This document shows, one piece after another, positions 15,891-24,145 of a stretch of DNA of 64,000 nucleotides. The stretch is from Limnothrix sp. FACHB-406 (GTDB lineage Bacteria > Cyanobacteriota > Cyanobacteriia > CACIAM-69d): NCBI RefSeq assembly GCF_014698235.1, contig NZ_JACJSP010000008.1, forward strand, positions 97,262 through 161,261, written 5' to 3'. The notes under the pieces are model-generated. The model saw only the letters and a program-made list of their open reading frames with translations, searched no databases and was not told where the DNA came from. A program made the translations under genes and the position numbers. Within the stretch, counting starts at the first letter, position 1. Every line of letters begins with the position of its first letter.

Positions 15891-18168
15891 AAACAAAATA
15901 GAGGCGGCGTTCGCAGCGCACATCGGCTGGAAGGCAATCCTTGAGGGCAACTTCGGCAATTCGATCGGCGTAGTAAGTGGTAATCGGCAGGCGAATCACT
16001 TGGGTGCTGCCGATGTGCATTTCGCTGAGCCAATAGATTTGGGCGGCGATCGTCAGGATGTCCGTTTGGCCGTGGCGGCGACGCACCAAAAGGGGCTGGG
16101 GACTGGCGTTGGGGGCAACTTTGGCCTGTTTAGCACCGGTTGTGAGGACGATCGCCTCATGATCGTTGTGAACCCAAGCCCAACCTCGATCGGGGTTTTG
16201 CCACTGTTCTTGGTTGGTGTTGGGGTCGATCGCCCGCACCGCCGCCCGCGCCAGCACATCCTTCACCACTTCCACCACCTCCAATTGCTCCAACCCATGG
16301 GGTCGCAATTCGGCTTCTAGGGCTTGCAGGGTGGCTAATTCGCTGTTTTTGACGGTTCCATCGCGATGAATCACCACGTGGCGTAGGGGTTCACCGCTTT
16401 GCTCAGTGAATGCGCCAAATAAGTCGAGCAAAATATTGCGCAGGCTGGTTTCGCTGAAGGTTTCGCCCCGCTGCATGGAGGCGCTTGACCAGCCGATCGC
16501 CTGGCCTTGGCGGTTGACCACAAAGGCAGAGGCCCCGATCGTCCGTTCCTCTTTGCGGCCCAAATCTAGCCCCACAAAAGCTTGGGCAGTACCCGGCATT
16601 TGGTGCAACTGCCAGGGAGCATAGCCCAGTTTTGCCAGAATACCGAACACCACGTTTTGATCGCACCCCTCATGCAGCTTTTGGTTATAGTTCTCCTTGT
16701 TAACCACGCGCATGGTTTCGCGCGTCACCATTTGCGAACAGTAACTCTGTTGATTGAGGATTCTTTTTAAGGTGAAGTAGGGATTAACTTGGGCGTTGTA
16801 AATTGGGTCTGCTCCGTTGGGGACAAAGGCAAAAATTAGGTCATTAGCATTCACGGGCAAGTTCTGGCAAACCTGACGTAGGGAAAGGGAATTTTGCGGA
16901 TCGTAGGGACGTAAATCGCCAGCCCTCGTGAGTGTAATTCCAAATTCTTGGAACCGACTTTTGAGGGCTGACATATACTTTTTCACCTCTGCTTCCCAGG
17001 CTTGGGGATACAGCACTTGCGTCCGAATTTCTGCTGGTTTTTGGTGAAGGGCACGTTGCTTCCAACCACGCCAAGCTTCGTCTACGAGGATTGGTCGATC
17101 GGGCTGTTGTGGATCTGCTCCAAAGGATAGGTTTCTGGCCATGGAGCCAGCGGTCAATTGAGTGAGGTGATCGGGATGCCAAGGGTTAGGATCAAATTCA
17201 ATTCGATCTCCACAAATAAATTCTCGTTTGTTTAAAAGGTCGATGGTCTTTTGCATTAATTCCCGACGCTTAGCCAGTGGCAAAATGCAATGGTTCAGCG
17301 ATTTACTGGGTAGGTCTTCACGGGCATAGATTCGTTTTAATAGTTGCGGTAGATGATGAAACGGTTGGTAGCGAGGCGGATAGCCCACTGCAACGGCGGG
17401 TTGATTGGGATCCAGTTGTGCGGCCAATTCTGGGGGCAGATTTTGCCGATCGCGGTGATAGTCTAATAGGCTTTGGTTGCCTAATTCCGCGAGCGGTTGA
17501 CCAATGGTGATCGGTGCAACACCCAGAAATTGGCAACTTTTGCCATCGTAAGTATGAATCAGGCGCTGTTGGGTCGGAAACTGCTGCCAATCGAATTGGT
17601 CGATCGTACCAATGGATTGGTATTCATTCCGAAAGTGCAAGGTTAGGAAGAGAAATCCCGCCGAGTTTTGCCAAAAATCAAAGGTTAAATATCGTCTTGC
17701 TTCGGCAATAATTCGACCTTGGGGATCCCGAATTTGCATCGGCGGTTCGTTGGAATAAATTCGTTTGCGAGTTTCTTGAACTTTCTTGGCGCTATGGGGA
17801 TTAATGGTTTTGAAAATGCTGCACAACCGATAATTACAGAGTTGAAATAGCCAGTTCTGATATCTGGGTTCGCTCAGATCGATCGCCTCGCTCTTGAGGA
17901 TCTCAATTTCCAAAGGTTCTGAGGAGGTTTCGCAAAACTGCCGCAAACAGGCTAATAAGTTCGCTTCCTGTCCCCGGTCTTCGGAAATCAGGGCGAGGCT
18001 GGACTGATCGTTGGTAACCCACTGATTGAGCCGAAATTTGCAGAATCTTGCGAGGGAGTAGAGGGTGTCGATCGGGGTGGCACTGCCGACGATTCGCAGT
18101 CGATCGCGCCGGGCAGGTACAGCGCCAAGGGGCTTACGCGATTGAAAGCTGAGTTCTCGAATATCCAC
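15889..18168 (-). CDS. ago: Long prokaryotic Argonaute (pAgo), catalytic site intact
   Basis: A 759-residue full-length pAgo. These proteins use short 5'-phosphorylated guides to cut complementary nucleic acid; mesophilic relatives from Limnothrix rosea and Clostridium butyricum are DNA-guided DNA nucleases. The PIWI tetrad is complete: D535 (FVGLDLGR), E569 (RGETF, the glutamate finger), D603 (VIHRDG) and D735 (YYADR). The D-E and D-D spacings match those of Thermus Ago. The MID guide-end pocket shows Y464, K468, Q479 and K513 (LLAK-type). The chain ends in the hydrophobic LYFV. Residues 1-~430 hold the N, PAZ and linker regions. No helicase, nuclease or Cas partner gene is adjacent; two Uma2 genes converge on it. 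An AT-rich region upstream holds its promoter. Confidence 0.95.
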   Translation of the reverse strand: MDIRELSFQSRKPLGAVPARRDRLRIVGSATPIDTLYSLARFCKFRLNQWVTNDQSSLALISEDRGQEANLLACLRQFCETSSEPLEIEILKSEAIDLSEPRYQNWLFQLCNYRLCSIFKTINPHSAKKVQETRKRIYSNEPPMQIRDPQGRIIAEARRYLTFDFWQNSAGFLFLTLHFRNEYQSIGTIDQFDWQQFPTQQRLIHTYDGKSCQFLGVAPITIGQPLAELGNQSLLDYHRDRQNLPPELAAQLDPNQPAVAVGYPPRYQPFHHLPQLLKRIYAREDLPSKSLNHCILPLAKRRELMQKTIDLLNKREFICGDRIEFDPNPWHPDHLTQLTAGSMARNLSFGADPQQPDRPILVDEAWRGWKQRALHQKPAEIRTQVLYPQAWEAEVKKYMSALKSRFQEFGITLTRAGDLRPYDPQNSLSLRQVCQNLPVNANDLIFAFVPNGADPIYNAQVNPYFTLKRILNQQSYCSQMVTRETMRVVNKENYNQKLHEGCDQNVVFGILAKLGYAPWQLHQMPGTAQAFVGLDLGRKEERTIGASAFVVNRQGQAIGWSSASMQRGETFSETSLRNILLDLFGAFTEQSGEPLRHVVIHRDGTVKNSELATLQALEAELRPHGLEQLEVVEVVKDVLARAAVRAIDPNTNQEQWQNPDRGWAWVHNDHEAIVLTTGAKQAKVAPNASPQPLLVRRRHGQTDILTIAAQIYWLSEMHIGSTQVIRLPITTYYADRIAEVALKDCLPADVRCERRLYFV

Positions 18169-18408
18169 AATTGAAGCGGCTATAATTAACGCATGAATTA
18201 TATCACTTAAAGCATTTTATTTTAAAGCACCTTGAAATTCATTCAAAGGTTATTATGAAACAATGCAACCCCACGAACCCGATCGCCATCAAGTCGCCAT
18301 TAAGTCATCATCAATAAAATTCAATTAATCCAATTCAATCAGCCTAAATATTTATCTAATCTAATCAACAAAAATCAGCCAAAGTCAGTCAAGGTCAATC
18401 GATATAAA

Positions 18409-20610
18409 CTAACCAAAATAAATGAGTAAATTCAGCCCCGGAATAGTTCGAGAAAGCGTCCACAAAAGCAGGCCAATATACATTAAGCCCAAAGTCCATT
18501 GATACCAAACCACCAGTGAAATTTCGGCGGGTAAATGCTCATCTCGCATCCGCACATCGCTAAACCCAATCCGAAAAAGATTGATGGCGCTGAGGTCGTA
18601 ATAATTCAGCCAGGCCCAACGCCGATTCCAAAGGAGAGGCATGAATCGTTCCCGAAAGAAGTGATAGCGCGGCATGAGGGGTAAACGGGCGATCGGGAGT
18701 TGCACTTGCCGAATTTCACCGTTTTCCACAAAGTAGCTCACATCCATCAGGTCATGGAACCGGCCGCGCCAATAGAGCTTGATCAGCAGGGCGAGCGGGA
18801 CGGGGCCGATCGAGATGGCAATGCTGGCCAGCGTCCACCAAGGTCGATCGCTGGTTTGGAAAATGGTTGCTAAACCCAGGCTGAACAACAGTCCGGCGCT
18901 GCCGCCCATCCAGAGGGTTTCGGGCCAGGTGGGCACGATCGGTTGGGGGCGCAACTTGCGAAGCCGATCGACCAGCCAAAACCAAAGGGCAAAAAAGGTC
19001 ATGGCCACCAACCCCACCCCCAACACGAGGCCGGCGCTAGTGCCAGCTCGACTCAGCAAAATCAACAGGTTGGTTCCCAGCCATTGCAGGGCGATCGTGC
19101 TCCAGGAGAGGGGGGTGCTGGTGCGATCGGCCGTGACCCGATCGCGCACTTTCACATAGGTTGCCAGGTCAACGCCCTCGATCGACAGCATTTCCGCCAC
19201 GGTGCGCAGGGGTTGCCGATCGCGGGCTTGGGCGATCGCCTGGGCTTGGGTGGGCGAAAACCCGATCGACACCAACACCGCTGGCTTGGCCGCGTTCAGG
19301 TTCACCCCCGTGAGCCGCTGTTGCAGGGTCTTGAGCCGCAATTTAAACAGGGTGTAATCCACTTGATTGGCATCAGCAATCTGTTCCACCCGCCGAAAGT
19401 TCCGCACCAGGGTTCGTAAAACCGTTTCATTGCCCTGCAAAACCGGTACTGACAAAATGCGCCCAATTTCCCCGGGGGAGCCAATTAGTTTTGCTTGGTC
19501 GCTGTCAAAGTCCAGCCCGGACACGTTGATATAGGCTCCGGGGGCAAAGCTGGCGCTGGTGAAGTCGGCTTCGTCCAGAATGGTGGCCCCGCGCAGGTTC
19601 AGGGGTTTGGCAAACCGCGCATTCCGAAAGGAGCTTTCGCCGTGGAATAGGCTGTCGATCGCATAGAAGGAACTGGCAAAACTGGCCCCATCAAACCGCA
19701 CTTCGCCTTGCCAGTCGGCTTGGGTGAGGTCGGCGCTGCCATTCCAATGGCTTTTGCTGAAGTTGGCGATCGCCTGAAATTGCGATCGATAAAAATTGGC
19801 TCCCCGCTCAAAGGTGCTGGACTGAAAGCTAGCATTTCCGGCAAATTTAGCCCCATCGAACCGCGCTTCGCCCGTGAATAGGCTGTTCCGAAACTGGGCA
19901 CTTTGGGCCACTAAGCCGGAAAAGCGGGCCCCTTGGCTGAAGCGGCTGAGGGAACCCACCAAGGCTCCGCCCAGGCTCAGGCCCCTGGCTTCCACCGGTT
20001 CCAAAAAATAGGTGTTGGCTAGGCGCAGGGAACCGCTAATTTGCAGACCTTCAAGGACGATCGGGCCGCGAAAGACGGAAATTTGCCAATCCAGGGGGCT
20101 ACCTTCATCGAGCAACAGCGATCGGGACAATCGGCTGAGGTGCAAGAGTCGCAGTCGATCGCGCCCCAGTTGTTCCTGTTCCGTGGGGGTCAGCAAGGGC
20201 GAAAGGGCCTTGCCATAGAGCGGCGCACGCAGGCCCAACCGGGCCAAATCCAAATCGCCCTGGATGCTGGATCCGCGCAAGTCGAGGCCCAGGCGTTCCT
20301 GTTGCAACTTGCTGGCGACCTGTTGATAAAAGGCTTCCCGAAAGTTGCCATTGTCGCTGCGCAGGTCGATCGCACTCTGGCTGAGGTCGATCGCAGGCTT
20401 GCCATCCAACAGTTGGGGATGTTCCAGGCGATCGCGCAAAACCTCCAGGGTCAGGGCCGGGCGATCGACCGAAGCCGCCTGCGCAGGACTGGCTGCCCAC
20501 AGCCACCCACACCCGATCGCCAAAACCCAGCAGATCCCAACCCCCCAGATCCGCCAGCGGTTAAACCATTGCTGAAATCCTATCCCTCGCCCAATTGCCA
20601 CCCACGCCAT
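18409..20610 (-). CDS. Secreted-start pentapeptide-repeat membrane protein with HhH-like segment
   Basis: A 733-residue protein. A signal-like hydrophobic helix near residue 25-45 ends at PAQAAS. Residues about 200-370 are a run of A(D/N/S)F-type pentapeptide repeats (for example ARFDGAKFAGNASF), which form a right-handed beta-helix. A segment around SIGFSPTQAQAIAQARDRQPLR resembles the helix-hairpin-helix of ComEA-like proteins. Four to five transmembrane helices fill the C-terminal 230 residues. The beta-helix would therefore face the periplasm or lumen. The start lies 31 bases inside the end of folP on the same strand, so the two are probably one transcript. No family name or function can be given. 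Confidence 0.75.
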   Translation of the reverse strand: MAWVAIGRGIGFQQWFNRWRIWGVGICWVLAIGCGWLWAASPAQAASVDRPALTLEVLRDRLEHPQLLDGKPAIDLSQSAIDLRSDNGNFREAFYQQVASKLQQERLGLDLRGSSIQGDLDLARLGLRAPLYGKALSPLLTPTEQEQLGRDRLRLLHLSRLSRSLLLDEGSPLDWQISVFRGPIVLEGLQISGSLRLANTYFLEPVEARGLSLGGALVGSLSRFSQGARFSGLVAQSAQFRNSLFTGEARFDGAKFAGNASFQSSTFERGANFYRSQFQAIANFSKSHWNGSADLTQADWQGEVRFDGASFASSFYAIDSLFHGESSFRNARFAKPLNLRGATILDEADFTSASFAPGAYINVSGLDFDSDQAKLIGSPGEIGRILSVPVLQGNETVLRTLVRNFRRVEQIADANQVDYTLFKLRLKTLQQRLTGVNLNAAKPAVLVSIGFSPTQAQAIAQARDRQPLRTVAEMLSIEGVDLATYVKVRDRVTADRTSTPLSWSTIALQWLGTNLLILLSRAGTSAGLVLGVGLVAMTFFALWFWLVDRLRKLRPQPIVPTWPETLWMGGSAGLLFSLGLATIFQTSDRPWWTLASIAISIGPVPLALLIKLYWRGRFHDLMDVSYFVENGEIRQVQLPIARLPLMPRYHFFRERFMPLLWNRRWAWLNYYDLSAINLFRIGFSDVRMRDEHLPAEISLVVWYQWTLGLMYIGLLLWTLSRTIPGLNLLIYFG

Positions 20611-21539
20611 ATCGCGTCTGCCACTCGCACCACGTCGCGCATTTGCTGAATATCATGCACCCGCACCCAGTCGGCCCCGCCAGCCACACAGGCCGCACAG
20701 GCCGCCCCGGTTCCCCAAACCCGCTGTTTCGGATCCGGTTGCTCCAGAATTTTGCCAATGAAGCTCTTGCGGGAGGGGCCCACCAAAAGGGGGTGACCGA
20801 GCGATCGCAAGCTGGGTAAATGCCGCAGGAGGGCAAGGTTTTGTTCAGCGGTTTTGGCAAAGCCAATGCCCGGATCGATCGCAATTTGGGCCGCCGGAAT
20901 CCCCGCCTCGATCGCCGCCGCCACCCGTTCCGCCAAGCTCGATCGCACGGCAATCACCACATCGGGCAAGTGTTGACCAGGCAACTCACCCGACCCACCC
21001 TGGCCCGCAAAATCACTGTAATCCGTAAGCTGCTGCATGGTTTGAGGTGTGCCGCGCAAATGCATCAAAATCACCGGCACACCCAAGGTTGCCACCGTGG
21101 GCAGCAGTTCCGGGTCATACAAGCCCCCAGACACATCATTCACCACATCGGCTCCCGCCACGATCGCCGCGCGGGCCACGATCGCTTTGGTTGTGTCGAT
21201 CGAAATGGGCAAATCCAACGGCGCAAAGTCCCGCCACCCCCGCCGCAGGGCCGCAATTACCGGCACAACCCGATCGATCTCTTCCTGGGCAGAAACCGGC
21301 TGGGCATCGGGGCGCGTCGATTCTCCGCCAATGTCTAACCAATCGGCCCCGTCAGCCGCCAGTTGGTGGGCCTGGGCGATCGCCGTTTCCAGTTGGTCAA
21401 ATTGCCCCCCATCGCTAAAACTGTCGGGCGTGACATTCAGCACCCCCATCAAATAGGTGCGATCGCCCCAAGTCCAAGGGCGATCGCGCAAAATCCAAGG
21501 GGTCAAAGCACAGGAAGACAAGGGCACATCCATAACCAA
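20580..21539 (-). CDS. folP: Dihydropteroate synthase
   Basis: Joins 6-hydroxymethyl-dihydropterin pyrophosphate (the FolK product) with p-aminobenzoate to give dihydropteroate. Signatures: MGVLNVTPDSFSDGG, DIGGESTRP, VNDVSGG, HLRGTP, DPGIGFAK, LVGPSRKSF and the C-terminal RVHDI. At 319 residues it has some 25 extra N-terminal residues; the Met of MDVPLSS is an alternative start. Its end overlaps the pentapeptide membrane protein by 31 bases. folK is present in the same window but far away, so the folate genes are not one operon. Confidence 0.95.
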   Translation of the reverse strand: MVMDVPLSSCALTPWILRDRPWTWGDRTYLMGVLNVTPDSFSDGGQFDQLETAIAQAHQLAADGADWLDIGGESTRPDAQPVSAQEEIDRVVPVIAALRRGWRDFAPLDLPISIDTTKAIVARAAIVAGADVVNDVSGGLYDPELLPTVATLGVPVILMHLRGTPQTMQQLTDYSDFAGQGGSGELPGQHLPDVVIAVRSSLAERVAAAIEAGIPAAQIAIDPGIGFAKTAEQNLALLRHLPSLRSLGHPLLVGPSRKSFIGKILEQPDPKQRVWGTGAACAACVAGGADWVRVHDIQQMRDVVRVADAIWRGWQLGEG

Positions 21540-21779
21540 CCGAATGGGTCAAAAAATCATCAAGCCGGAATCCGCCCGGCCCATATCCACTCGGTCAAAA
21601 CATGCTCAACCTTGACCGCAACCCAACACCAACTGCCCAACAAAAAAGGCAGCGAAGATCGCTACCTTTTACCTTGTGGACTGTTAGTCATCTGGGAGTG
21701 GAATGGCTCTCAGATCGGGGTTTTCGGACTTTCGCAAAACAGTTCATGCTGAAGAGTTTTCATGGAAACTGTTTGCAAA

Positions 21780-21853
21780 TCGGAGCGGCGGGATTCGAAC
21801 CCACGACCCCCACTACCCCAAAGTGGTGCGCTACCAAGCTGCGCTACGCCCCG
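21780..21853 (-). tRNA. trnP-GGG: tRNA-Pro (anticodon GGG)
   Basis: The minus strand folds into a full cloverleaf. The acceptor CGGGGCG pairs with CGCTCCG with one G-U pair. The D arm GCGCAGCTTGGTAGCGC is standard. The anticodon stem CCACT/AGTGG closes the seven-base loop TTGGGGT with anticodon GGG, and the T arm contains GGGTTCGAATCCC. The discriminator is A at 21780. The 3' CCA is not encoded, as usual in cyanobacteria. Confidence 0.95.
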
Positions 21854-22004
21854 ATAGCCCAGTTACTATAGCATGTTTATTTGATTTGCCAAGGGCCCTG
21901 GTTAAATTTCTGTGCCCAAAGTGGCCAAGGCGGTCGATCGAGCTGCTCAGCCCGGGCCAGCTCGTTCTCAGAAATGATGGATTGCCCAGGACTCAATCGT
22001 CGTC

Positions 22005-22035
22005 ACAAGGGGCTTGACCATCTTGTCCCCCCCGA
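22005..22035. repeat. Decayed copy of the dispersed palindromic element
   Basis: CACAAGGGGCTTGACCATC followed by TTGTCCCCCCCGATC matches the core of the 15772 element, but the palindrome is broken. Confidence 0.4.
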
Positions 22036-22081
22036 TCTGCCAACGGCGGAATCAGGGTTTCAGGCAATTGGGCGACAGGCC

Positions 22082-22438
22082 CTAGGACTCTTCGGGCTTG
22101 AGGGGCTTGTCCCTTGCATCCGGGCCCGGACGACCATTTCGGCTACCCAATTGACGGCGCACATCGTCGATCGCGTCATTCAACTGGGCAATTTTGTCCT
22201 CCAGTCCTTGGCGCGCCGTTTCCATGCGGGCTTCACTGCTTTCGCTGGCGGCCAGCCGGGGGCGACGGCGGGGACGCGGCGGCAGCTCGGCCCCTTCCCG
22301 ATCGCCCTTTTCCGTCAGCTCTTCCAGTCCCTCATCGGAGTTGCGCGAGGCCAGGGCAGCCCCCACCAGGCCCCCCACAGCCCCCCCCAACAGGGCCCCC
22401 CAAAAAAATCCACTACCAAAACCCTCTCGATTTGCCAT
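22082..22438 (-). CDS. Small glycine-zipper membrane protein, YtxH-like
   Basis: A 118-residue protein with one N-terminal hydrophobic helix built as a glycine zipper (GALLGGAVGGLVGAALAS), then a charged, Arg/Pro-rich linker and a probable coiled coil (EDKIAQLNDAIDDVRRQLG). This organisation resembles YtxH-like stress or envelope proteins and short cyanobacterial hypotheticals. No enzyme motif is visible. Codon usage is like that of neighbouring genes. It lies alone between tRNA-Pro and upp, all on the minus strand. Function unknown. Confidence 0.65.
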   Translation of the reverse strand: MANREGFGSGFFWGALLGGAVGGLVGAALASRNSDEGLEELTEKGDREGAELPPRPRRRPRLAASESSEARMETARQGLEDKIAQLNDAIDDVRRQLGSRNGRPGPDARDKPLKPEES

Positions 22439-22620
22439 AACTCGTCCTACGTTGAGAATGTTGCTTGTGCTTAGAATGTGCTTAGAAAATGATGCTCAGA
22501 AAGTAATGCTGGGAATGATGATCCGGGGAATGGCCTTCATCGCGATCGGCAAGTTGATCAGACCTATCAAACTAATCAAGGCGATCGATGAGACAAGGCA
22601 GAGACCGATGCTGAAGCGAC

Positions 22621-22655
22621 GAAAACCCCTGAAAAACCCCTGAAAAACCCCCTAA
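22621..22655. repeat. 11-bp tandem repeat, about three units
   Basis: GAAAACCCCT, GAAAAACCCCT and GAAAAACCCCCT follow one another just downstream of upp. Confidence 0.7.
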
Positions 22656-22665
22656 GAAAACCGCT

Positions 22666-23319
22666 CTAGAAGGTTCCAAAGGCGCGATCGCCCGCATCGC
22701 CCAACCCAGGCACAATCCAGCCGTGATCATTCACGGACTCATCGATCGCCGCCGTGTAAATCACCAAGCCTGGGAATTGCTGATTCAGACGTTGCAAGGC
22801 CGGAGGAGCCGCCACGATCGAAATAATCCGAATTTGCTCCGGCGTGAGGCCCCGTTGGGTCAATTCCTTCATGGCCGCCTCGATCGACCCACCCGTTGCC
22901 AACATCGGCTCTGAGATCAGCACCCGCGCCTCCGCCGGAAACTGGGCCGGTAACCGATTGAGATAGCAGGATGGCTCCAGGGTTTCTTCATTGCGCACCA
23001 AACCCAAGTGATAAACACTGGCCAAGGGCACTACGGGCAAAATTCCTTCCATCAACGCCAACCCTGCTCGCAAAATTGGCACCACAGCCATCGGAGTGGC
23101 GGGCGAAATAAACGTTGCCGGACAAGTTCCCAAAGGCGTTTCCACCTCTGCCGTTTCCGTGGGCAACCATTCGCGCACCGCTTCATAGGCCAGCCAACGC
23201 CCCAACTCCGTCAGCGCACTGCGAAACAAAGTCGGCGGCGTTTGGGCATCGCGCACCACACCCAGCCAATGCTGAATGAGGGCATGGGGTGGCACGTAAA
23301 CGCGAAGTTGCAACGGCAT
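22666..23319 (-). CDS. upp: Uracil phosphoribosyltransferase
   Basis: Salvages uracil with PRPP to UMP. The 217-residue chain has the phosphate-binding PILRAGLALMEG and the PRPP loop ISEPMLATGGS, plus the uracil pocket TAAIDESVNDHGWIVPGLGDAGDRAFGT close to the C-terminus. The loop has Glu where the common form has Asp (VDPMLATGGS), a conservative change. Monocistronic by context, with the promoter in the region shared with the small RNA and crtH. Confidence 0.93.
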   Translation of the reverse strand: MPLQLRVYVPPHALIQHWLGVVRDAQTPPTLFRSALTELGRWLAYEAVREWLPTETAEVETPLGTCPATFISPATPMAVVPILRAGLALMEGILPVVPLASVYHLGLVRNEETLEPSCYLNRLPAQFPAEARVLISEPMLATGGSIEAAMKELTQRGLTPEQIRIISIVAAPPALQRLNQQFPGLVIYTAAIDESVNDHGWIVPGLGDAGDRAFGTF

Positions 23320-23583
23320 GGGAAGAGCGAAGGGAAAGGTTTAAGGAGCCATCAACCTGGCCTGAAGCTGCCGACAACGGCCAAGGGCCGCAATTCGGCG
23401 ACTGGAAATTTTAGGATGACGGGCAGATTCAGGTTGATTTTACCCGGTTGTTGGGACGGGCTTGCCGGGTACTGGTTGGATTGCGCGAGATCGATACGAG
23501 ATCGATACAAGCAACACCCAGCTAAGGATCGGTGGTGGGGCGATTGCGGGGCGATCGGGGGATGCATGGGGTCAGAAAAGAAT

Positions 23584-23602
23584 TCTAATGAGAATCTATT
23601 GC
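23584..23602 (+). promoter_or_regulatory. Candidate Fur box
   Basis: TCTAATGAGAATCTATTGC matches 12 of 19 bases of the classical Fur consensus. It ends 7 bases upstream of a good -35 element. Regulation by Fur is inferred. Confidence 0.4.
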
Positions 23603-23609
23603 AAGAGAG

Positions 23610-23639
23610 TTGACAAAGATTCCTAGTAGCCGCTATTGT
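23610..23639 (+). promoter_or_regulatory. Strong sigma-70-type promoter of a small RNA
   Basis: A perfect -35 TTGACA at 23610-23615 and a -10 TATTGT at 23634-23639, 18 bases apart. The expected start is near 23646, about 60 bases ahead of a terminator. Confidence 0.7.
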
Positions 23640-23645
23640 ATTGAG

Positions 23646-23711
23646 CGTGTTCTTCTCTCTAGTAAACGGCGGGTGGGGCTAGTCTGCAATTGCGGATTAG
23701 TCCTTTTTTTT
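23646..23711 (+). ncRNA. Probable ~65-nt small RNA, IsaR1-like by context
   Basis: A promoter with consensus -35 and a perfect intrinsic terminator enclose about 65 bases with no open frame. The first ~30 bases (around TTCTTCTCTCTAGTAAAC) look unstructured and pyrimidine-rich, suitable for base pairing with targets. The terminator forms the 3' end. A Fur-box-like sequence just upstream, the size and the architecture fit IsaR1, the iron-stress-activated small RNA of cyanobacteria that lowers photosynthetic gene expression. I make the IsaR1 assignment from this architecture, not from an alignment. It reads towards crtH but ends about 435 bases before it. Confidence 0.6.
23676..23711 (+). terminator. 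Intrinsic terminator of the small RNA
   Basis: Twelve base pairs (GGGCTAGTCTGC with GCGGATTAGTCC, a few G-U) close an AATT loop and are followed by eight T. Confidence 0.85.
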
Positions 23712-24145
23712 GGTTATTTTCCGGTTAAGACCGAGACCCGATCGCCCCCGCCACTTCAGCCCAGCCCGGCGATTCAGGTTCCACCTTGATCGACAAACTC
23801 TTGCAATAAATCCTGAAAAACCGTTGGCACACCCCAACCACGATCGGCTCCACAATGCCCCAGAGGCAACACCCCGATCGGCCTCCGGTGTTGAATGACC
23901 ACAATCCTTGAACGCCCAGCAATTCAGCAGAGCCTTCGCTTTGGGTAATGGATTGGGTGATTAATCACTTTGGGTAATGGATCGCTTTGGGTGATTGCTT
24001 TGAACCTATTGCCCGATCGACCCGAGAAAACCAGCAGCAGCAACATCTCTGGGCGATCGGGTTGGAGCCGCGCAACGAGAACGCTACACTCAAACATGGC
24101 CGCGCCCCTGGGCCTTGCCGTTGCTGTTTCGCCCTTTCCGTCGCC
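23712..24145. other. Intergenic region upstream of crtH
   Basis: About 430 bases with no convincing gene. Around 23938-24000 the words CTTTGGGTAATGGAT and TTGGGTGATT recur several times, another local micro-repeat. The crtH promoter should be here but I could not define it. Confidence 0.5.

Noticed and set aside
21881..22474. Plus-strand frame of 197 codons opposite the glycine-zipper protein
   Set aside because: The minus-strand frame has a glycine zipper and a coiled coil; the plus-strand translation has no pattern.
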